From Scilla litardierei (lineage: Eukaryota > Streptophyta > Magnoliopsida > Asparagales > Asparagaceae), in contig CM061139.1 of NCBI GenBank assembly GCA_030789695.1, positions 5,223,878-5,287,877 on the forward strand: a DNA stretch of 64,000 nucleotides, read 5' to 3'. The notes under the pieces are model-generated. The model was not told the DNA's origin and searched no databases. It worked only from the letters and a program-made list of their open reading frames with translations. Both the position numbers and the translations under genes were made by a program. Positions 54,383-64,000 of the stretch are shown in pieces; the stretch's first letter is position 1, and every line of letters starts with the position of its first letter.

Positions 54383-54902
54383 TTAAATAGGCGTGGATGG
54401 GCCGGTCGAGAAGCAGCGGCCCGCTTCGCCGCGAGGAGCGACTCAGGCCGAGTCACTGGGTTGCTCGGTCGGTTCTCGGTCCGAGTCAAAACTTGCTCGG
54501 GCCGAGTTGCATTTACCTTGCCTGGGTCAACAGAGTGACAATTTCTTCTCAATTTTAGGCCACTGTAAAACTCGACCGAGTAAGAATATGCTCGGGCCGA
54601 GCAGTCATGCTCGGGCCAAGCAGTCATGCTCGGGCCGAGCCTGTAATTCTCCGCCCGGGTCAACAGAGTGACGTTTTTGCTTCAACTTGGGATCCCTGTA
54701 ATACTCGACCGAGCAGATATATGCTTGGGGCGAGTCATGTCCTACTCGGGCCGAGTCAATATGCTCTGCCCGGGTTGACAGAGTGATATGTTTCACCAAA
54801 ATCTTCAGCCTGTAAAACTCGACCGAGTAAGATGCTGCTCGGGCCTAGCTTAGGTATCTGTATCTGACTCGACCGAGCAGCTAATCTGCTCAGGCCGAGT
54901 TA
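54383..54902 (-). promoter_or_regulatory. Internal palindrome array and TATA-like box upstream of E4 ORF2
   Basis: TATTTAA on the - strand at 54383-54389. Upstream on that strand (54430-54902) are more than twelve copies of CTCGGGCCGAG, ACTCGACCGAGT and relatives, near 54470, 54494, 54573, 54591, 54608, 54628, 54703, 54746, 54818, 54836, 54872 and 54889. This is the third element with an array between its polyprotein gene and ORF2. Confidence 0.65.
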
Positions 54903-55026
54903 GCTATAGCTCCTTTCCCTTTTTTCCCTTTCAGTTTCTTCTCAAATCTTTCAACTTCGTTATCTTCCTCCGGCTTTCTTCCGTTTATAATGTAAATGCG
55001 CATGCCCCCGATGTTCCGTCGGAATT

Positions 55027-55070
55027 GGGTTGCCTCCCAATAAGCGCTCGTTTTCAGTCCCGAGCTCGAC
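55027..55070 (-). other. Conserved end-of-polyprotein cassette in E4
   Basis: On the - strand GTCGAGCTCGGGACTG leads to AACGAGCGCTTATTGGGAGG and CAACCC. It lies just after integrase. Its counterpart in E2 (35826-35869) and the remnant in E1 follow protease instead. Confidence 0.7.
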
Positions 55071-55083
55071 TCCCCATGATATA

Positions 55084-56317
55084 TCAGTTGTCAGTGGGGA
55101 ATCCATCGAGGAAGCATGTCGCATCTGTTCCCATATGTTCTCCAGCTCTGTAGGGTTTAATTCTTTGACCGTTGACCTTGAAATTTCCGTTCTTTCCCTC
55201 GAGCTCGACGGCGCCTCCTGGAGATAAGCTCACTATCTTGTAAGGACCGGACCACCTCGATTTTAGCTTCCCGGGGAAATGGCGTAGCCTCGAGTTGTAT
55301 AGAAGTACCTGGTCACCGACATCATGGCAAACAATCGTGATGTTTCTAACGTGGTATGCCTTGGTTCTTTTCTTGTATATTTTCGCATTTTCGTAGGCAT
55401 GACGCCGAATTTTGTCCAACTCATTGCAATGAAGGGCTCGTCAGGTAGCGGTGCTTTGGTAGTCAACTTCATTTTCTTTATCGCCCAATAGGCTCTATGC
55501 TCCAATTCCATCGGGAGATGGCAAGCTTTTCCATAAACCAGCCTGTATGGGGTTGTGCCGATGGAGGTTTTAAATGCAGTGCGGTAAGCCCAAAGTGCGT
55601 CGCCCAATTTGTGTGACCAATCCTTCCTTGAGGCGCTAATCGTTTTTTCAAGAATGCTTTTTATTTCTCTATTGGAAACTTCCACTTGGCCGCTGGTTTG
55701 AGGGTGGTAAGCGAGGGCAACCTTGTGATGAACCCCATACTTTTTCAACATCGCCTCGAATTTTCTTTCAATGAAATGACTCCCTCCATCACTTATAATC
55801 GTACGGGAGACTCCGAAGCAGGGGAAGATGGTGTTCTTGAAAAACTTGGCTATTATCCTTGAGTCGTTTATTGGGGTGGCTATGGCTTCCACCCATTTTG
55901 AGACGTAATCAACAGCAACTAAGATATACTTGTTGCCATTATTCGATGGGAAGGGCCCCATGAAATCGACGCCCTAGCAATCAAATAGTTCTATCTCTAT
56001 GATGCCGTGGAGAGGTGTCTCATTCTTCTTCATGATATTCCCAGTCCTCTGGCATCTGTCGCACTTCCATATGTACTCATTAGCATCCCTGAATATGGTG
56101 GGCCAGTAGAATCCACTTTGAAGAATTTTTGCCGTTGTTTTGGTCATCGTAGCGTGCCCACCGCATGGTTGATCATGGCAATGGGACATGATAGAAGTTG
56201 CTTCTTCTTTTGGTATACATCGCCTGATGATCCCATCGGCGCACGTTCTGAACAAATACGGGTCGTCCCAAAATTAACTCTTGGCATCATGCAGGAACTT
56301 CCTCCTTGAATAAGTTG
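55084..56317 (-). pseudogene. pol: Integrase region of E4 pol
   Basis: Zinc-binding H2C2 finger HCHDQPCGGHATMTKT...CDRCQR (56190-56050). Catalytic core [11 protein letters not shown] (about 55920), [10 protein letters not shown] (about 55795) and the glutamate in [12 protein letters not shown] (about 55690). The C-terminal part ([37 protein letters not shown]) ends at 55084. Lesions: a frameshift near 56318, a stop near 56270, a TAG at 55974 and a frameshift near 55420. Integrase inserts the cDNA into the genome. Confidence 0.85.
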
Positions 56318-58195
56318 CTAATACATGCGAACTATCCCACTCACCAAATAATTCACTATATCGACGTACCAGGGACCTTCAGAGGTACCTGCAACGAATA
56401 GTTGTTCACCGGTGAACGAATCGTCAATCGGTAGGCTGTCATCCACGTGCCTCTGAATAAGCCGTGACAAGTGGCCTGCTACCACATTTTCTTCTCCCTT
56501 CTTATCCTTGGTTTCAATGTCAAATTCTTGGAGCAGAAGTATCCAACGTATCAGACGTGGCTTAGCATCCTTCTTGCTTAACAGGTATTTCAATGCCGCG
56601 TGGTCCGTGTGGATGATCACTTTGGACCCCAGAAGGTAGGATCTAAACTTCTCTATAGAGTAGACTACAGCTAGCAGCTCTTTCTCCGTGGTGGTGTAAT
56701 TCTTCTGGGCGTCGTCTAGGGTTTTGCTGGCATAGTATATGGCATGGAGCTTCCCCTCCTTTCTTTGACCAAAGACAACTCCTACCGCTTGATCACTAGC
56801 ATCACACATAAGCTCAAATGGCATTGTCCAGTCTGGTGGTTGTATAATCGGTGCCGAGATAAGAGCTTCCTTTAACCTGTTGAAAGCTAGCAAACAAGCA
56901 GCAGTAAACACAAAAGGAGCGTCCTTAGCCAGGAGCTCCGTGAGAGGGCGAGCAATATTGGAAAAATCTTTTATAAAGCTTCGGTAAAAACCGGCGTGCC
57001 CTAGAAAACCACGGATGCCCTTAAGGTTGGTAGGTGGTGGCAAGCTTTTGATAACCTCAACTTTGGCCTTGTCAACCTCGAATCCTTTAGAGGTAATGAC
57101 ATGGCCAAGAACTACTCCTTCTGTCACCATGAAGTGACATTTCTCCCAATTCAAAGTAAGGTTGTTATCTTGGCATCGCTCCAAGACCTTGGATAAATTA
57201 GATAAGCAACTATCGAACTCAGTGCCATAGACGGAAAAGTCGTCTATAAAGACCTCCATGATATTCTCGATGAAATCAGAGAAAATAGATGTCATGCACC
57301 TTTGAAATGTAGCGGGTACGTTACATAGTCCAAACGGCATTCTCCGATAAGCAAAGGTGCCGTAAGGACATGTGAATGTTTTTTTCTCTTGGTCTTCCCG
57401 ATGCAACGGGATTTGGAAAAATCCGGAGTATCCGTCTAAATAGCAAAAGTATCTATGCTTAGCTAAGCGCTCGAGCATCTGGTATATGAAGGGCAGAGGG
57501 TAGTGGTCTTTCCTGGTGGCTTTGTTTAGTTTTTTGTAATCGATACACATACACCACCCAGTGACAGTCCTAATGGAGATTAATTCGTCTTTTTCGTTTT
57601 TTACGACTGCCATGCCCCCTTTTTTAGGGACAACCTGAACGGGACTAACCCACTTACTATAGAAAATGGGGTAAATAATGTCAGCCTCTAAAAGTTTCAG
57701 AACGTCCTTCTTCACCACCTCCTTCATGTTGCGGTCCAACCGCCTTTGAGGCTCAATGGAGATGGCATCCTTGTCCTCAAGGTGAATCCTATGTGTACAA
57801 ATGGTCTCGCTAATACCCTTTAGGTCAGAGATGTTATATCCTATCACCTTTCTGTAAGATCTAAGGATTTTTAGGAGGCTCTCTAATTGGGGTTCCGTGA
57901 GGGCCGCATTTACAATGACGGGATAAGTGGAATCTTCCCCCAAAAAAGCATATTTCAAGTTAGCGGGGAGGTGTTTCAATTCTACCTGAGGGGGCGTTGT
58001 ACCCCTGGTGTCTCTTGCTTGTGAGAGTGACGCATCCTGGATCTCGGGTTCGGAAGGCAGAAACTCCTCAATTGTCGAATCATAGGAGGAGTAGGGGGAT
58101 GATGGTGTGTCAAGGCACATGTCTGCAGTTTCCATTCCCGTAGCGCACCTGTCAAAAGAAGCAAGGCTGTCAGGCATGCGTTCGCTGTCAAACAT
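56318..58195 (-). pseudogene. pol: Reverse transcriptase and RNase H of E4 pol
   Basis: 625 open codons. Athila-type RT begins near 57960 ([20 protein letters not shown]). Motifs: [62 protein letters not shown], and the catalytic FIDDFSVYG (about 57230-57256; FMDD or YxDD is usual). RNase H has [30 protein letters not shown] and [11 protein letters not shown]. The frame is continuous with the upstream ORF (58921-58289) except for one TAG at 58286-58288. It breaks at the RNase H-integrase junction. Confidence 0.9.
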
Positions 58196-58285
58196 AAAGT
58201 CCGGAGTACTTCCCTGATTGATGTGGCTTTGAGATAAAGGCAGGTCTGGGAACCCTTCATAGGTGTGCCCTTCGCATGCCGAAAT

Positions 58286-58921
58286 CTACGGAGGGACATC
58301 CTTATAGAAACATAGCGTGTTTCCCTCGTACCGCACATAAGTTCCATAAGCTATGTCAACACCATCTAGGGTGTCCGCATTATGGAAAGCGGTTGCGATG
58401 AAAACTGAGAGCTCTTGCGTAGCTGGGTCGTCTATAGGAAATTCAACTGGGCCATGGGCCCATACGTCAGCTACCACGCTCTCTAAAATTTCAAGCATCT
58501 GAGAGTTATGTAGTGATTCCAAGTGAGGAGCTTCTCCCCAGTAGGCATCAATAGGTGGAGCTTCAATGGTTTGAAGGTACATTACATTCACTTTAAAGCT
58601 TACTTGAATATCATCTTCGATTGTACCTGCATCAGAAACCTGATTCATTAAATAATCCATGACAAGTTGCTGATTTGTGTTACCTGCAACATAGGTTCCT
58701 GAGCCAATAAAGCGAACTGCATCGATCAGTTCTCTAGCCACGCATCCAACCATGGACTCGTCCATGTGCGAGTCTTGGAAGCCATGTAAGTGATAAGGAG
58801 AGAAACTGAACTCCTCTGAGTCGCTATCAGAGTCACAGATCCACTGCACTTGCATTACCGTCTCCATTGTGCCTGATCGGTGAGGAGAAAACGGATAGCT
58901 GGAGGGGGATGTTAGTAGCAA
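58286..58921 (-). CDS. Unknown acidic domain before RT in E4
   Basis: 211 codons from MLLTSPSSYPF (an internal Met at METVMQVQW, near 58867, may be the real start, as the first 18 residues overlap leader sequence). Acidic, with a Ser/Asp run (CDSDSDSEEFS). No gag domain, zinc knuckle or protease motif. It begins about 130 bp after the PBS, where gag normally starts, and ends at TAG 58286, beyond which the same frame leads into RT. It could be a leftover linker or a distinct protein; I do not recognise it. Confidence 0.6.
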   Translation of the reverse strand: MLLTSPSSYPFSPHRSGTMETVMQVQWICDSDSDSEEFSFSPYHLHGFQDSHMDESMVGCVARELIDAVRFIGSGTYVAGNTNQQLVMDYLMNQVSDAGTIEDDIQVSFKVNVMYLQTIEAPPIDAYWGEAPHLESLHNSQMLEILESVVADVWAHGPVEFPIDDPATQELSVFIATAFHNADTLDGVDIAYGTYVRYEGNTLCFYKDVPP

Positions 58922-59029
58922 GGCAGATAAGATAGAAAAAGAGTAAAAATGGCGGAAAGGTGAGAGATGATCAGAATGCTAGCAAACTTCTCAATATAAA
59001 AACAAACTGAGACAAAAACACTATTGCCG

Positions 59030-59047
59030 TCCCCGGCAACGGCGCCA
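59030..59047 (-). other. Primer binding site of E4
   Basis: On the - strand TGGCGCCGTTGCCGGGGA next to the 5' LTR; tRNA-Asp type, shared with E1 and E2. Confidence 0.85.
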
Positions 59048-59053
59048 AAAACT

Positions 59054-60651
59054 TGACGCGCCCGAAATCTACAACTAGGATCCACCTGGCGGTGTCACGG
59101 TTGCCAGGCGTGATATGGCTCCTAGGCTACGACTACGGGTTCAATCCGCAAGCGGACGGTGTCGAGTTATAGTATATAAGATAGTCGAATCCCACAGGGA
59201 CGGTGATAGTGTCCGTGGTAATCTCAGTCTATTTCTAAATCTAGTAGTAATGTAGTGGTCGGAGTGAAAGGTTTGGGTTGATGATTGTTGTTGTGTAATA
59301 TAATAAAAGGAACTAGGGCTTTAGGGATCGTCGCTAGGATCTTTGGGGTTGATGTTGGATAGATTCCTTACATCGCATTAGGGTTAGGGAATTAATCCCC
59401 CAATTCGTACCACTCTTGTGGATTAGAATTGCGGGGTATTTCGATGGCTCTCATCCATGCAATGGTGGTTGCCATCGACGTAGCGATATAGTTCGTCGAT
59501 GGATCCCCTCAAGGCGCGAGCCGGGCATGGTCACGTGCCTTGATTGGATCCACCGATTTCCCTATTTGAATCCCAAGATACCCCTTAGGAAAATCAATTC
59601 CACAGACCGTGGGCATGATCTCAGTACGGGTTATCTACGGGTTCGGTTGGATCTACTGAAATACAACCCTAGATCCCTAATTCGATGTACGGATCCAGAT
59701 CTACATTTTCCCCTAAAATCCTAGGGTTCACCCATCGGCCCTAGAGAAGATCTACTCACTCATGGTGATCGAAACGCACGAAAATATTGAATTCACGTTG
59801 GAAAACATTTCTTGCAACAAAAGAAATTAGGGCTAAAAATTACTTACAGTGAGAGTGAACGAAGAACAAATCCAGAGAAAGAAGAAAGCAATAATCTTCA
59901 ATTAACGATCCAGAGTTTGCTACAAAATTAATCTAAAAATATTCCTCCAAAAATTCGCCCTAAACTTCTCTCCAAAAAATCCTAAACCAAAACTCAGAAT
60001 AGCCTCCCCTCACGCTGAGCCCGCAGTCACGAGCTTCAGCTCAGAAAATCGCGCACATCGTGCATTCAAAAATCTTCCAAAAATACCCCAGGTAGTGCCG
60101 GCCGAGTATGTGACTCGGCCCGAGTAGGATCTGCCCGGGCAGAGGTTCGGCCCGTGTCGCATCTTGCTCGGTCTTATAATGGGTGACTCGGTCGGCTACT
60201 CGGGGTGTGCTCGGGGTGTGCTCGGGGCGTGCCATCTGGCCGAGCAGATGACCTGCTCAACCCGCGTCGGCCGTATATGCAGCTCCTTCAATGTGTCATG
60301 GCTCGGCCCGAGCTGAAGCTGCTCGGGCCGAGCATTTTCTGGGAAAACACCCTGCTGCTGCTGCCTCTCTCTGTCTCCTTCTTCTTTCTCTTTCTTCTCC
60401 TCTTTCGGCTCCGAGAACGCAGCAAACTCATCCATAGCCCTGCCAACAAGCTCATGAGCATGTCGGATGTGTCCAAACCCAGGCGGGGGTCCAAATCGCT
60501 CCAAAATCATTGAAAACTCAAAATATACTACGAAACTCGAAATATCGTCAGAAATACCAAAATCGCAGTAAAAAGTGGGATTTGGACGCGGGGATGACAT
60601 GCAATGCGATGGAAATATGATATGAAAATGATGTAAAATATGGACACATCA
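59054..60651 (-). repeat. 5' LTR of E4
   Basis: 1598 bp, very similar to 40981-42564. Variant palindrome array at 60098-60334. Confidence 0.92.
60098..60334 (-). promoter_or_regulatory. Variant palindrome array in the E4 5' LTR
   Basis: CTCGGCCCGAG/CTCGGGCCGAG copies, as in the 3' LTR, with an extra tandem tgctcgggg unit near 60208-60224. Confidence 0.65.
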
Positions 60652-60656
60652 CCAAG

Positions 60657-63600
60657 CTGAAGTCTGCTACTAAATCTGTGAAGCTTGTGATTCCTAAAGA
60701 TTGGGAGTCATTCAATAATTTCGACTTGGTGCAAGGGGGCCGTATTATTCTGGGTTTTGACCCTTGTGTCTGGAAAACCGCCCCTATGTCTTGCTCGGGC
60801 TAGCATCTCTCTGTTGTGTGTGACAACGTTGGGGGGAGTTTATGCTCTTAACACAATGGTGGAGAGGAGAAATTTGTGGAGAAGCCTTAAAGATGATTCA
60901 CGCTATGTGAGTAATATCCCTTGGCTAGTTGGGGGGGATTTCAATTTTGTGTTATACACCTGGGACAAGGTAGGGGGAAGGCGGCTTGATGTCAATATGG
61001 TTCGGGATTTCTATGATTGTATTAATGGGTGCTTGATGAAGGAGCTAAAAACGGCCGGTAATAGTTTCAGTTGGTGTAACCATGGAGTTGGTAACGAGCG
61101 GATCACGGCGAGGCTGGACAGAGTTTTTGGTAATGCTAAATGGACAAATAAGCTTTCGGATTCGTATCTTGTTTATCTTGAAGCATACACTAGTGATCAT
61201 TCCCACATGGTACTTCAGCTTCACACCCAGGTACCCCCGGAACCTAAGCCGTTTAAATTTTTTAACTACTGGTCCACTTGTCCAGGGTACCTAGATATTA
61301 TCTCTACTAGTTGGGTGGTATTGCAGGAGGGCACTCCCATTTTTCGACTCGTACAAAGACTCAAGGACCTAAAGATTAATCTGAGATGTTGGGCTAAGAA
61401 GCATCAAGTAGATAAGGTGGTGGTAATATGCAGAACTGAGCTTGAGGAGATCAGAAATAACCCAGGCCTTCACAATGATATCTCCCTCCAAAAGAGGGAA
61501 TCTCGTCTGATTAAAGATTTGGCCCTTGCTCTAAAGCTGGAAGAAGACATGTTCAGACAAAAAAGTCAGCAGGATTGGCTGACCCTTGGCGACAGGAATA
61601 CGAAGTTCTTCTTTAATGCTATGAAATCAAGAACTAGTCGTAATAATCTGAGTCATCTGGTAGATGTTGATGGGAATCAAAACAGGGTTTTATATGAACT
61701 GAGTGTGGAGGCACCTAGGTTTTATAAGGAGCTATATAACCAGAACCATTACTTGTCTTCCTTCCCCAAGGTTGTGCCCAAGCGTATTTTGACTAGGGAT
61801 TCCACTTCATGGCTTATCAGAAGGGTCCTTACTGAGGAGATTAAGGCAACGGTTTTCCAGATTGGCCCTGATAAGGCACCAGGCCCTGATGGATATAATG
61901 GATTCTTTTTTCAGCATAACGGGGAACTTATTGGCACAGATGTTACAACTGCTATTTAATCCTTCTTCAGGTCGGGTTCCCTCCTTAAGCAAGTTAACCA
62001 TACGTTCCTCATCTGGTGCCAAAGAATGCCAATGTAACAGGCTTAGGTGACTATAGGCCAATAACATGTTGTAATGTCCTCTATAAATTCATCATCAAAA
62101 TTATCTGTAACAGGATTAACGAGGTGGTGCATGAACTGATAGCACCCAATCAGGACGCATTTCTGAAGGGTATACTTCTTTCTGACTGCACGCTTATCGC
62201 CCATGATCAGATCAAAGATTTCAGCAACCCAATGGGGAAGTGCATGTTTGAAACTGAATTTAAGGAAGGCGTTTGATAGTGTGAACCGCGATTTTATCTT
62301 CTTCTTCGTGCAGCAACTTGGGTTCCTAGACACTTTTATTTCCTGGATTAGAGAATGCATTACTACACCGACATTCTCGGTTATGGTAAATGGAGCTCCG
62401 TGTGGATATTTTGGCAGCAACAGAGGCCTACGCCAAGGTGACCCACTTTCACCATATCATTTTGTTATTATCATGGAAACATTTTCCCTTCTTGTAGAAA
62501 AACCCATCATTTCGTAGAAAATCCAGCCTATGAGGAGGACGGGGTCAATCTCTCATCTCCTGTTTGTAGATGATCTTCTGGTCTTCAGTCGGGGTAATAA
62601 AACCTCCTTCTTAGGGATCAAAGCCTTGCTCCAAGAGTTTTCCAGTTATACTGGTCTTCAGGTCAACTGGGACAAGAGTGTGGGATTATTTAGCAAGGGA
62701 GCAAAACATAAAGATGAATTGGCAGATTTGTTGGGTATCAAAATGTCCTCCACTATCACTACATATCTAGGGTTGCCTCTATCGCTAAAATACCCAACGT
62801 CAACAAATTACAAGAAATTGGTCGATAAGTGTAAGAAGTGGATGAGTGGCTGGATATATTCAGTTTTATATGTATCTGGGCGAATCGAGCTCGTCAAGAC
62901 TGTTATCTACGGTATGGTAGCATTCTGGATGCAAGTGTTCCACATTCCTGTTAGCGTTCTGAGATCTATCACGACGTCCTATATGCGATTCATTTTAGGG
63001 AGCTCAAAAGCTTGGGCCTGGGAGGACATCTGCAAACCAAAATCAGAGGGTGGTGTGGGAATTAGATTGTTGGAGGACCTTAATGTTGATGCTGGCGTGC
63101 GGCTAACCTGGAGATATCTATCCATAAAAAGCATCTGGGCTAAGCACATGCAAACGAAGTACTGTGGCCCGACGCGATTCTTTGCTGCAAATGGAACTGC
63201 GTCGCATTCCGGCACATGGAAGCATCTCCTCCATTACCGGCGAATTTCACAAAAGCTCATCATGTAGACTGTAAGAGACGGGCGCAACACCTTGTTTTGG
63301 TAGGACTTCTGGCTAGATGGTGGTCCCCTCAAAGATCGCTTCGCTGTACCGGGTGGATCGGAGTTCAGAACGGTTGCCGACTACTGGGGATCGGCTGGCT
63401 GGAGCGAAGATGCTGCTCTTGAGCCCTTCCAGGCCATGCTCAATAAAACCATCTTACAGCCTGGGGTGGATGGCTGGAAGTGGGTTCCGGGCGAAACATT
63501 TAGCTTTAAGCAAGCTTGGGAGGGTGTTCGAAGAAGATCTGAGCAATTTCCCTTTCACAAGCTCATCTGGTACCCTAACCACATCCCGAAGATGACGCTA

Positions 63601-64000
63601 ACTCTTTTGAGAGCATTGAAGGGCAAACTATTAACAAGAGACAAAATTTACCGTTGGGGGATACAAACTACTTCAACTTGCGAATTTTGTGATGACAACA
63701 AGGAGGAGAATGTCAACCACTTATTCTTCGAATGCAACTACACTAGATATATTTTGAGCAGGGCATTGCTGAAGTTTAAGGTGACATCTCCCATCCCACT
63801 CTCTCTCCCTGATGTTAGGAAATTATTTCTTTCAAAATTTGGTGGGAAGGGATGTTTGAGTTTGCTGGCTAGACCTTGCCTTGCGTCTATGGTATGGCAC
63901 ATCTGGAGGGAAAGGAACAGAAGAGTTTTTGACAATGAAAATAGATGTAAGACCGTACTTTTTGAAGAGATTTCAGCTGACATCAGAGCTGCCTTGCATA
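60657..64000 (+). pseudogene. LINE ORF2, main part: endonuclease, RT, zf-RVT (incomplete at window end)
   Basis: Resumes the ORF2 frame after E4 (LKSATKSVKLVIPKDW). Rest of the endonuclease: WLVGGDFNFVL (about 60926) and RLDRVFGN (about 61114). RT from about 61860: GPDKAPGPDGYNGFFFQ, DYRPITCCNVLYKFI, QDAFLKG, KAFDSVN, GLRQGDPLSPY, catalytic FVDDLLVFSRG (about 62566-62598). The zf-RVT-type C-terminus has CEFCDDNKEENVNHLFFEC near 63680-63740. Lesions include frameshifts near 60780, 61960, 62270, stops near 62515, 63265, 63302, so it is inactive. The sequence runs off the window. Confidence 0.88.

Larger units (their letters stand above)
40981..60651 (-). mobile_element. E4: Athila-type element carrying pol but no recognisable gag or protease
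   Basis: Bounded by the 5-bp duplication ccaag (40976-40980 and 60652-60656), TG...CA ends. Order on the - strand: 5' LTR (60651-59054), PBS, 211-codon unknown domain, RT-RNase H, integrase, end cassette, palindrome array with TATA-like box, short ORF2, non-coding 3' region, PPT, 3' LTR (42564-40981). A copia element sits in ORF2. Without it and the duplicated stretch E4 is about 10.3 kb. Gag and protease motifs are absent from the 860 bp between PBS and RT. Confidence 0.88.
27710..64000 (+). mobile_element. L1-type LINE, split by E2 and E4 and running off the window
   Basis: Once E2 (28779-40614 plus one gcaag copy) and E4 (40981-60651 plus one ccaag copy) are removed, 27710-28778, 40620-40980 and 60657-64000 form one element. 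It encodes ORF1 with DUF4283 and a zinc knuckle, then ORF2 with endonuclease, RT and C-terminal zf-RVT. The 5' edge is approximate because the N-terminal part of DUF4283 is not clear. The 3' end is beyond 64000. Confidence 0.88.

Overview
This is plant nuclear DNA made almost entirely of nested transposable elements. I found no host gene, rRNA, tRNA gene or CRISPR array. The mixture of Athila-type Ty3/gypsy elements, SIRE-type and other Ty1/copia elements, an L1-type LINE, a CACTA end and a foldback MITE indicates a flowering plant with a repeat-rich genome, probably a eudicot. The species cannot be named from this. All similarity statements were made by eye.

Locus A (1 to about 27.0 kb, mostly + strand) is four levels deep. 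A decayed SIRE-type copia element (20059-26.9 kb, 5' part off-window) was split by an Athila-type element, E3 (12932-20058, 5' part off-window). E3 was then hit by two solo LTRs (13549-15435 and 17424-19969) and by a CACTA transposon whose right end is at 12931. The CACTA carries a complete Athila-type element, E1 (1849-12814, target duplication actac). A 3' LINE scrap, two TA tracts and a foldback MITE lie at 27.0-27.7 kb.

Locus B (27.7-64 kb) is an L1-type LINE on the + strand (DUF4283/zinc-knuckle ORF1, then endonuclease-RT-zf-RVT ORF2). It is split by two Athila-type elements, both on the - strand: E2 (28779-40614, duplication gcaag) and E4 (40981-60651, duplication ccaag). E4 contains a young Ty1/copia element (45655-53633) with an almost intact 1329-residue polyprotein and nearly identical 604-bp LTRs.

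The most interesting result concerns the Athila-type elements. E1 and E2 carry gag-protease and a large extra ORF (ORF2) but no reverse transcriptase, RNase H or integrase. E4 carries RT-RNase H-integrase and a short ORF2 but no recognisable gag or protease. All have the same tRNA-Asp-like primer binding site, the same polypurine tract and a common cassette at the end of gag-pro or pol. They look like complementary halves of one ancestor that could work in trans.

A second signal is that arrays of about ten copies of a short GC-rich palindrome (12-mer ACTCGGCCGAGT and relatives) sit just upstream of the TATA box in the E1, E2 and E3 LTRs. Similar arrays sit inside E1, E2 and E4, upstream of an internal TATA box that precedes ORF2. 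The SIRE element has an array of an unrelated palindrome (ACAGTCGACTGT) at the same place, between pol and its extra ORF. This suggests a dedicated internal promoter for the extra ORF.
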